Positions 1 through 5,302 of a stretch of DNA of 8,307 nucleotides are shown in pieces. Source of the DNA: Campylobacterales bacterium (lineage in GTDB: Bacteria; Campylobacterota; Campylobacteria; Campylobacterales; SZUA-545); the NCBI GenBank assembly GCA_025800305.1, contig JAOXRY010000294.1:1-8307 (forward strand). The letters are read 5' to 3'. The number at the start of each line of letters is the position of its first letter. The first letter of the stretch is position 1. The position numbers and the translations under genes were made by a program. The notes beneath the pieces were generated by a model. The model ran no database searches. It was not told the origin of the DNA and worked only from the letters and a program-made list of their open reading frames with translations.

Positions 1-422
1 AGCTGGTAATGAAAGCCATTATTGTCAAAGTAGTGAGTTTCAACAGATTGATTGTCTATTATCTCTTTTAAATCATCTCTATTTAAATCTGTGTAATTCT
101 TTATATTATCAAAGTATTTTTTTGCACTTTCGTTTCTAAAGAAGATCTCACCTTTTTTATTAAAGATAAAAACGGAAGAGGGATTATACTTTGGTAGTTG
201 GGCCGTATAGTAGTTTTTAAAAGATATTTTCTCATTAATTTTAAACATTTCATAGAGAAAACAGTGTCTTGTAATTCCTGTATAACCTAAAGTCATTGAT
301 ACAACAATTAATAAATAACAGTTTGAAGCAACAGCAAAGATTGCTAATAAAACAGAAAGAACTAATCTTATATATGCATCAGCTTTGGTCATATTACAAC
401 TGTTTGGTATTTTTAGAGCCAT
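1..422 (-). CDS. Membrane-anchored PAS-type sensor protein, N-terminal part (DUF2892/YgaP-like two-helix domain + PAS-like start)
   Basis: The first 140 codons of a gene that runs off the left edge. The start ATG (complement of 420-422) follows an AAAAAGGA ribosome site at about 428-435. Residues 11-62 resemble the YgaP-like / DUF2892 membrane domain: a short charged lead with an Arg, two closely spaced hydrophobic helices (about 18-33 and 35-50), then a Gly-rich turn and an RHCFLYEMFKIN segment in the place where the family usually has a Cys-Pro-Leu-Tyr stretch before a Gly/Lys-Ile-Asn end. From about residue 78 the sequence (PSSVFIFNKKGEIFFRNESA) reads like the start of a PAS domain, with two strands and the helix that follows. 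The output domain lies outside the window, so it could be a histidine kinase, GGDEF, cyclase or chemoreceptor. Divergent from the NrtS-like gene. The membrane domain is likely, the PAS call is moderate, and the role as a signalling protein is inferred. Confidence 0.72.
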   Translation of the reverse strand, partial: MALKIPNSCNMTKADAYIRLVLSVLLAIFAVASNCYLLIVVSMTLGYTGITRHCFLYEMFKINEKISFKNYYTAQLPKYNPSSVFIFNKKGEIFFRNESAKKYFDNIKNYTDLNRDDLKEIIDNQSVETHYFDNNGFHYQ

Positions 423-445
423 GACAAATCCTTTTTCTTAAAGTA

Positions 446-451
446 ATTATA
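446..451 (-). promoter_or_regulatory. Putative -10 box for the leftward sensor gene
   Basis: On the minus strand this reads TATAAT, about 24 bases ahead of the start codon. It is half of a palindrome, ATTATATAAT (446-455), so the same bases also give a TATAAT on the plus strand at 450-455. Start of transcription would fall near 439, leaving a very short leader that still contains the ribosome site. No clear -35 is visible, which is normal for sigma-70 promoters of Campylobacterota. AT-rich DNA gives such matches by chance, so this is tentative. Confidence 0.4.
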
Positions 452-471
452 TAATAAAAGGGTAAATATTC

Positions 472-480
472 TGATATAAT
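472..480 (+). promoter_or_regulatory. Extended -10 promoter for the NrtS-like / chemoreceptor pair
   Basis: TGATATAAT is a perfect extended -10 (TGnTATAAT). Transcription would start near 487, giving a leader of about 20 bases that carries the AATAAGG ribosome site (494-500) seven bases before the ATG at 507. This is the best-looking promoter in the window by consensus match and placement. Confidence 0.6.
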
Positions 481-506
481 TGCTCCACCTACCAATAAGG
501 TTTTAG

Positions 507-878
507 ATGTTAAAAAAAATCCGAGTAATGCTAGAAATGATTTCTGAGAAAGAGACACTTTTTAAAGCAATTAAGATTGCTATAGTCGTAGGAATTATTT
601 TAAATCTTATTAATCAAGGAGGTGCCATTTTAGCTTTTGATATAGAAAATATCAATTTTTTCAAAATGGGATTAACCTTTTGTGTCCCTTTTTGTGTTTC
701 ACTTTATACTGCACTTACAATTGGACTTAAATTTCAAATTGGTACAAAAACACCTGTTGATGTATCCCTTGATTGTGTTGCCCACAAAGAGGACAAAGTG
801 TCCTTAAAAAAAGGAGATGTGATTCCAGTGTGTCCTTCATGTGGAGTAAAGACCCATTGGAAGTTGTCTGGTAGTTAA
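507..878 (+). CDS. NrtS-like small membrane protein (nitrate/nitrite transporter NrtS family) with C-terminal CxxH...CxxC tail
   Basis: A 123-residue protein. Residues about 20-73 match the pattern of the NrtS family, small two-helix proteins described in cyanobacteria as nitrate/nitrite transporters: helix 1 carries the hallmark VGIILNLINQGGAIL (28-42), then a short loop, then helix 2 (about 53-73) with LTFCVPFCVSLYTAL. The rest, about 80-123, is soluble and holds C90-x2-H93 and C109-x2-C112 followed by a THWKL end, like a small zinc-ribbon or knuckle. Cys59 and Cys63 lie in helix 2. The ribosome site AATAAGG supports the start. A soluble chemoreceptor begins 11 bases after the stop, so the two are almost surely co-transcribed. 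The family match is by recognised motif, not by search. Transport of nitrate/nitrite is inherited from the family, and a sensory role here is inference from the neighbour. Metal binding by the tail is also inference. Confidence 0.75.
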   Translation: MLKKIRVMLEMISEKETLFKAIKIAIVVGIILNLINQGGAILAFDIENINFFKMGLTFCVPFCVSLYTALTIGLKFQIGTKTPVDVSLDCVAHKEDKVSLKKGDVIPVCPSCGVKTHWKLSGS

Positions 879-889
879 AAAGGAACAAA

Positions 890-1789
890 ATGTTTTTCAA
901 TTCAAAAAAAGAAGATCCAAATTTAGTATCTATTACAAAAGAAGAGTTTGAAGATCTTAAAAATAAAAGTAAAGTTTTAGAAGATATAGAATTAAGTCTA
1001 GCAGGTGAAATTGCAAAGACAATGACCAATACAGCAAAAAATGTAAATGAGGCTTCAAAAAGACGTTATAACGAAATCAATGAAGTATTAGATTCTGTGA
1101 CTAATTTTATTGAAAAATCAAAAAAAATTCATGATATATCAAATGACTCAATTAAATCAGCAAAAAATACCTGCAAAACAAGTAGAAAGGTCATTGGAAA
1201 CATCGAACTTCTCACAGGAAAGATTAGAGATCTCTCCGAAATTGCTGATGATTTTTTATCAGTTACAGAAGAGCTTAATACAAAAAGTCAAAATATTAGC
1301 CAATTTATCTCTATGATTACAGAGATTACAGAACAGACAAATCTACTTGCCTTAAATGCAGCAATTGAGGCGGCACGTGCAGGGGAGCATGGACGTGGTT
1401 TTGCTGTTGTTGCTGATGAGGTGAGAAAACTGGCTGAAAAGTCTTCAAAGTCTGCCAATGAGATTAATGTAGAGATTAAACAGATTCAAGAAACAACAGG
1501 ATCTATTCAAGAAAAAACAAAAAACGTATTTACAATGGTTGATGAAAGTGCACAAGTTTCTGAAGAAGCTATGGGATCTTTACATCAACTAATGGATTCT
1601 GCCGACAAAAGTACAGCCGATGTTCAGATTGTTCTTGAGAGTATAGCAGAACAGCTACAAGGATCTAGTGATATTCAAGAGAGAATGGATCATCTATTAG
1701 AAGATACTCAAAAGTCAATAGAGGGTTCAGGGAAAAATTTAGAGCTTGGACAAACTCTTCAGAATGCTTTAGGGATTAATAAGTCTTAA
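890..1789 (+). CDS. Cytoplasmic methyl-accepting chemotaxis protein (signalling domain only)
   Basis: A 299-residue chemoreceptor. The highly conserved hairpin tip that contacts CheA and CheW is at about residues 146-184 and includes EQTNLLALNAAIEAARAG (148-165), followed by GRGFAVVADEVRKLAEKS (168-185). Both arms are long helices rich in Ser, Glu, Lys and Ala as in MCP coiled coils: N-terminal arm about 13-145, C-terminal arm about 185-285. There is no hydrophobic membrane segment, no HAMP and no recognisable ligand-binding domain; the first 35 residues are charged and helical. The C-terminus (ALGINKS) lacks the aromatic pentapeptide used to tether CheR/CheB. The ribosome site AAGGA (880-884) is five bases before the ATG. 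It follows the NrtS-like gene by 11 bases, so that membrane protein may supply the input. Identity as an MCP is certain; the signal sensed is not known. Confidence 0.95.
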   Translation: MFFNSKKEDPNLVSITKEEFEDLKNKSKVLEDIELSLAGEIAKTMTNTAKNVNEASKRRYNEINEVLDSVTNFIEKSKKIHDISNDSIKSAKNTCKTSRKVIGNIELLTGKIRDLSEIADDFLSVTEELNTKSQNISQFISMITEITEQTNLLALNAAIEAARAGEHGRGFAVVADEVRKLAEKSSKSANEINVEIKQIQETTGSIQEKTKNVFTMVDESAQVSEEAMGSLHQLMDSADKSTADVQIVLESIAEQLQGSSDIQERMDHLLEDTQKSIEGSGKNLELGQTLQNALGINKS

Positions 1790-1820
1790 TCCCTAGTTTG
1801 AGAAGGTTAATTACCTTCTC
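1771..1820 (+). terminator. Two adjacent hairpins between convergent genes, candidate bidirectional terminator
   Basis: The first inverted repeat is AGGGATTAA (1771-1779) / TTAATCCCT (1786-1794) with a six-base loop. It spans the last codons and the stop of the chemoreceptor gene. The second is GAGAAGGT (1800-1807) / ACCTTCTC (1813-1820) with a five-base loop, overlapping the stop codon of argG on the other strand. On the plus strand the second hairpin is followed by GTTTTACC, a weak U-tract. On the minus strand there is no U-tract. Both stems are perfect, and the position between convergent stops supports termination, but the short T-run makes intrinsic strength uncertain. Confidence 0.55.
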
Positions 1821-3046
1821 GTTTTACCATCAATGATAAATCTAAGGGCATTTAGTCTAATAAAACCTTCTGCATCTTTTTGGTTATACACTTCATCCTC
1901 TTCAAAAGTTGAATGCTCTTCACTGTATAAAGATCTGTCAGAAGTTCTACCAACAACTTGAACATTTCCTTTGTAAAGTTTCAGTCTCACTTCACCTTGT
2001 ACATTTTTCTGAGTTGCATCAATAGCAGCTTGAAGCATTTCTCTCTCAGGAGAGAACCAATAACCTTGGTAGATTAGTTTTGCATACTTTGGCATTAACT
2101 CATCTTTTAAGTGAGCCTCTTCTCTATCAAGTGTGATTGATTCGATTGCTCTGTGAGCTTTTAGCATGATTGTTCCACCTGGAGTTTCGTAACAACCTCT
2201 TGCTTTCATACCTACATATCTGTTTTCAACAATATCAATTCTTCCGATACCATGCTTGTTACCGTAATCATTTAAAGTTTTTAAAATTGTAGCTGGAGAC
2301 ATCTCCTCACCATTGATTGAGATAGGGTCACCATTTTTGTATCCAATTGTTATGTACTCAGCCTCATCAGGAGCTTCTTCAGGAGACTTCGTCCATAACC
2401 ACATATTGTCTTCTGGCTCATTGTTTGGATCTTCTAAGTGAAGACCTTCATAAGAGATGTGTAGAAGGTTTGCATCCATAGAGTAAGGACTAACAGTTGG
2501 ATTACCATTTTCATCAACGTGTTTTTGATCAATTTCAATTCCGTGTTCTTTTGCATATGCTAAAAGTTTTTCACGTGAATTTAGATCCCACTCTCTCCAA
2601 GGAGCAATAACAGTGATATCTGGATTTAGTCCTAAATAACCAAGCTCGAATCTAACCTGATCATTTCCTTTACCCGTCGCACCATGAGATACTGCGTCTG
2701 CACCCATTTTATTTGCAATTTCAATCTGCTTTTTAGCAATCAAAGGTCTTGCAATAGAAGTTCCTAGAAGATACTCTCCTTCATAGATTGCATTCGCTCT
2801 AAACATAGGAAATACATAATCTTTCACAAACTCTTCTCTAATATCTAAAATAAAAATATTCTCTGGTTTAATACCACAAGCTAGAGCTTTTTCTCTTGCT
2901 GGTTCAACCTCTTCACCTTGACCAAGATCTGCTGTAAAAGTGATAACTTCAGCGTTATACTCATCTTGAAGCCATTTTAAAATTGTTGAAGTGTCTAGAC
3001 CACCTGAATAGGCTAGAACAACTTTTTTTACTTCCTTCTTTGACAT
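1811..3046 (-). CDS. argG: Argininosuccinate synthase
   Basis: A complete 411-residue enzyme of normal family length. It joins citrulline and aspartate using ATP to make argininosuccinate, the penultimate step of arginine synthesis, in the cytoplasm. The N-type ATP pyrophosphatase loop SGGLDTS is at residues 14-20. Other family blocks are intact: the YLLGTSIARP segment (92-101), HGATGKGNDQVRFE (121-134) for citrulline/aspartate and ATP, the SPYSMDANLLHISYEG region (186-201), and the Gly-rich YETPGGTIML segment in the C-terminal half. The start ATG is preceded on its own strand by GAGGA (3053-3057). It stands alone, convergent with the chemoreceptor gene and divergent from the secreted-protein gene. 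Arg genes in this group are commonly scattered. The stop codon sits inside the terminator-like hairpin. Nothing is odd in the sequence. Confidence 0.98.
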   Translation of the reverse strand: MSKKEVKKVVLAYSGGLDTSTILKWLQDEYNAEVITFTADLGQGEEVEPAREKALACGIKPENIFILDIREEFVKDYVFPMFRANAIYEGEYLLGTSIARPLIAKKQIEIANKMGADAVSHGATGKGNDQVRFELGYLGLNPDITVIAPWREWDLNSREKLLAYAKEHGIEIDQKHVDENGNPTVSPYSMDANLLHISYEGLHLEDPNNEPEDNMWLWTKSPEEAPDEAEYITIGYKNGDPISINGEEMSPATILKTLNDYGNKHGIGRIDIVENRYVGMKARGCYETPGGTIMLKAHRAIESITLDREEAHLKDELMPKYAKLIYQGYWFSPEREMLQAAIDATQKNVQGEVRLKLYKGNVQVVGRTSDRSLYSEEHSTFEEDEVYNQKDAEGFIRLNALRFIIDGKTRR

Positions 3047-3077
3047 TTTTAATCCTCATAAATTGTATATTTTCGTG

Positions 3078-3086
3078 ATTTTACCA
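3078..3086 (-). promoter_or_regulatory. Putative extended -10 promoter of argG
   Basis: The minus strand reads TGGTAAAAT here, a TGn extension followed by TAAAAT, about 32 bases ahead of the argG start codon. Upstream on that strand is an AT-rich stretch. The GAGGA ribosome site lies between it and the start. I saw no arginine-repressor style palindrome nearby. One-mismatch -10 boxes are common in such AT-rich DNA, so confidence is moderate. Confidence 0.45.
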
Positions 3087-3133
3087 TAAAGGTATTTTTT
3101 ATAGATTTAGATCATTTTTAACAATTGTAAATA

Positions 3134-3142
3134 TGCTAGAAT
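3134..3142 (+). promoter_or_regulatory. Putative extended -10 promoter for the secreted-protein / amrA genes
   Basis: TGCTAGAAT is a TGn extension plus TAGAAT. Transcription would begin near 3149, giving a leader of about 58 bases before the start at 3207. The leader contains a ribosome-site-like AAAGAGG (3167-3173), a run of seven T (3174-3180) and a four-codon open frame ending next to the main start codon. Confidence 0.45.
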
Positions 3143-3206
3143 CAGCAAGTAAAATCCCTTGTCCTTAAAGAGGTTTTTTTGACTGTAAAATTAAATGAAA
3201 GATTAG

Positions 3207-4703
3207 ATGGCTTTGTTTAGAATTTTTCTGTTTTTTCTGTTTTCTATAGCTCTTTTAAGTCAGAATAATTTGACAACAGTAGAGATTTCTTCTAATAAAT
3301 CCATTCTTTTAGATGAAAATAAAACACCTTTAGTGGTTGTTACATACAAACCTCAAAAATTTGGAACCTCTTTGCTAGATGGTGTTCAAACTTTTCTTTT
3401 CCAGTTGGAAAATGTTTCTGATAATCCTGAGGTATCTATAAATTTAAAAGCTAATTTTTTAAACCAAACTAAAGAGTTTTCAATAGATGTCGAAAAAGGA
3501 AAAAAGCTTCCTTTATTTCTAACTTATCAAGATGTAGATATATCTTTTAACAGTGTAACTCTCCCACTTTCTTTAACAATCAATCAAGATGAAAAAAGAT
3601 GGAAAATAACCAAAAAGCTTCTAGTTAATCAAGCCTCATTAAATGTAAAAATAATAGGAGATGGTTTTTATAACAAAAAAGTCTTTGTAAAAGATATCAA
3701 ACAGTGGGAAATAAAAGATAGTATCCATGGTTTTTTTGTGCCAACTTACTCAAATAAACAGTACACTCTCACCTTTAGTAGTAGTGAAAAAAAGCATTTT
3801 TTAATAAAAGTAGGAGAACACTTTGTCATTGATAGCCATAAAAAAGTGAATAATAACCTTTTTAAATACAAAATAATGACAATAAAGGGAAGAAAAAGAT
3901 ATGTATATAAAATCATTTTTACTCTTCCTGAAAGTAAAGTTTTAAAAGAGGAAGTACAGAATTTTATTCATATCACAAAATATAAACCTCAACTTCCTAA
4001 AAATAATTTAGAGGTTCTATCTGATAGCAAAAACATTAAGTGTTTTTATGAAGATGGAATGGTTAGAATAAACAGTTTGAGTAAAAATACAAAACCTGTG
4101 AAGATCTCTATTCTAAAAGGAAAAGGTCATCTTTTTGATTTTATTCTTTTTCCAAAAAAAGATAGTGTAGATGAAGTGATAAAATCTTCTGTAAGAAAAA
4201 TACAGCCTTATTTTATAGACAAAGCAAAAAATAAAAAATTTAAAAATAAGATTCTATTTGGTGAGATGAAGTGGGGAAGTATCTACTTTGATGTCAATGG
4301 AAAAAAAGAAAAATTACAAGATGTAGAATATACACCACTGGTTCAATCAGTTCTTTATAAGTCAATAACAAGAAAAAAAGCAGATGTCTATTTGGAGAAA
4401 AACTCCTATCCAGTAACTGTTTTAAAGAAGAATCAAGAAGTTGAAGGGATTTTATATAGTGATGGAAGTATAAAATATATCAATGGAATGTGGTGGAGTC
4501 ATGTGAGTTTTTTTAAAGATAGAGAGTTTAATTTTTTGGTTAAAAAAAACTCTTATCTAAGAGATAAACCTTATGGAAAAAGAGTAAGAAAAATTTCAAA
4601 ATTTACCAAGTTTTTTGGAAGTTTTGTGAATAAACAATGGGTTTGTATGGAAAATAGACAAGGTTGCATCCATATTAGACAGTTGGATATGATAAGAGAG
4701 TAA
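3207..4703 (+). CDS. Secreted beta-rich protein of unknown function with C-terminal SH3-like repeats
   Basis: I do not recognise this 498-residue protein as a named family. Residues 1-19 form a typical signal peptide (basic start, FLFFLFSIALL core), without a lipobox Cys, so export to the periplasm or beyond is likely. Residues about 22-145 look like one or two Ig-like beta sandwiches (alternating hydrophobics, VEISSNKSILLDENKTPLVVV). Residues 146-330 are Lys-rich and beta-prone. Residues about 388-436 and 442-495 each resemble a bacterial SH3 domain; the second has the clearest pattern (NSYLRDKPYG, then WVCMENRQGCIHIRQLDMI). Cys occurs only at 279, 480 and 487, so 480-487 could form a disulfide. 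An in-frame TAG directly precedes the ATG, ruling out a longer form, and the ribosome site (GAAAGA) is weak. The stop lies one base before amrA. SH3-like domains in secreted proteins often bind peptidoglycan or peptides; that role here is inference only. Confidence 0.75.
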   Translation: MALFRIFLFFLFSIALLSQNNLTTVEISSNKSILLDENKTPLVVVTYKPQKFGTSLLDGVQTFLFQLENVSDNPEVSINLKANFLNQTKEFSIDVEKGKKLPLFLTYQDVDISFNSVTLPLSLTINQDEKRWKITKKLLVNQASLNVKIIGDGFYNKKVFVKDIKQWEIKDSIHGFFVPTYSNKQYTLTFSSSEKKHFLIKVGEHFVIDSHKKVNNNLFKYKIMTIKGRKRYVYKIIFTLPESKVLKEEVQNFIHITKYKPQLPKNNLEVLSDSKNIKCFYEDGMVRINSLSKNTKPVKISILKGKGHLFDFILFPKKDSVDEVIKSSVRKIQPYFIDKAKNKKFKNKILFGEMKWGSIYFDVNGKKEKLQDVEYTPLVQSVLYKSITRKKADVYLEKNSYPVTVLKKNQEVEGILYSDGSIKYINGMWWSHVSFFKDREFNFLVKKNSYLRDKPYGKRVRKISKFTKFFGSFVNKQWVCMENRQGCIHIRQLDMIRE

Positions 4704-4704
4704 A

Positions 4705-5262
4705 ATGAACGAATTTGAGAAAACACTATTAAAAATCGCTAGAAAAACAATTGAAGATAGCTTTACAGGAACATTACATTTTGATAAACAGACACTTTTG
4801 TGGCTATATCCTAAACTGACAGATACTATGGCTACATTTGTTACTTTGACAATTAATAACAACCTAAGAGGTTGTATTGGTTCATTGGCACCTCATAGAA
4901 TGTTTTTAGATGACATTATTGCCAACTCTTACGCAGCCGCGTTTAAAGATCCAAGATTTAAGCCACTGAGTAAAGCCGAAGCAAGTATGGTTAATATAGA
5001 GATCTCTGTTTTAACACCACCACAAAATATCACATTTTCTTCAAAAGAGGAGTTACAACAAAAGCTGACTTTAGGAAAAGACGGGGTGATTTTAGAATCA
5101 GAAGGAAAAAGAGCAACATATCTGCCTCATGTTTGGAATCAGTTTAATAGTTTTGATGAATTTTTTTCATCTTTAGCTAAAAAAGGAAATATAGAAGGTG
5201 AACTTTACAACAAGAGTTGGAAGGTTTTTAGCTACAAGACAAGAAAACTTTCAGAGATCTGA
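4705..5262 (+). CDS. amrA: AmmeMemoRadiSam system protein A (AMMECR1 family)
   Basis: A 185-residue protein spanning a complete AMMECR1 domain. The family hallmark LRGCIGS is at residues 54-60, with the following LAPHRMFLDDIIANSYAAAFKDPRF block (61-85) and SVLTPPQNI (101-109). The typical KDGVILESEGKRATYLPHVW stretch is at 125-144. In bacteria the protein is usually paired with a MEMO-like protein and a radical SAM enzyme. The reaction of the system is not firmly established, and neither partner is in this window. It follows the secreted-protein gene after a single base, with AAGAGAG (4694-4700) inside that gene as ribosome site, so the two are translationally coupled. It is predicted to be cytoplasmic, unlike its upstream neighbour. 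The family call is firm; the function is unknown. Confidence 0.93.
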   Translation: MNEFEKTLLKIARKTIEDSFTGTLHFDKQTLLWLYPKLTDTMATFVTLTINNNLRGCIGSLAPHRMFLDDIIANSYAAAFKDPRFKPLSKAEASMVNIEISVLTPPQNITFSSKEELQQKLTLGKDGVILESEGKRATYLPHVWNQFNSFDEFFSSLAKKGNIEGELYNKSWKVFSYKTRKLSEI

Positions 5263-5269
5263 AAAACAG

Positions 5270-5275
5270 TATAAT
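5270..5275 (+). promoter_or_regulatory. Perfect TATAAT between amrA and the TPR-glycosyltransferase gene
   Basis: TATAAT lies eight bases after the amrA stop. A start near 5282 would leave a leader of about 21 bases holding the TAAAGG ribosome site (5288-5293) nine bases before the ATG at 5303. This suggests the TPR and exporter genes can be expressed apart from amrA. No -35 is visible. Confidence 0.5.
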
Positions 5276-5302
5276 TAAAGTAATAACTAAAGGTTTTTAA
5301 CT

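Noticed and set aside
727..1029. Open frame of 100 codons on the minus strand
   Set aside because: It lies antisense to the NrtS-like gene and the chemoreceptor start, both of which have clear family motifs and ribosome sites; its translation looks like a shadow with no motif.
1110..1316. Open frame of 68 codons, plus strand, inside the chemoreceptor gene
   Set aside because: Lies wholly within the chemoreceptor in another frame, Lys/Gln-rich, with no recognisable motif.
3156..3180. Intrinsic terminator or attenuator before the secreted-protein gene
   Set aside because: The T-run is good but the best stem is only three or four pairs, too weak to call.
3047..3206. Arginine-repressor box or riboswitch upstream of argG
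   Set aside because: The only palindrome is the short ACAATTGT at 3121-3128; it does not match an ARG box and no structured leader was visible.
4596..4862. Open frame of 88 codons on the minus strand
   Set aside because: Antisense across the end of the secreted-protein gene and the start of amrA; the apparent hydrophobic stretches mirror coding bias of amrA.
1225..5010. Repeated AGAGATCTCT palindromes (about 1227-1236 and 4998-5007) and many other AGATCT sites
   Set aside because: They fall inside codons for Arg-Asp-Leu-Ser and Glu-Ile-Ser in unrelated genes, without fixed spacing; best seen as codon-use coincidence.
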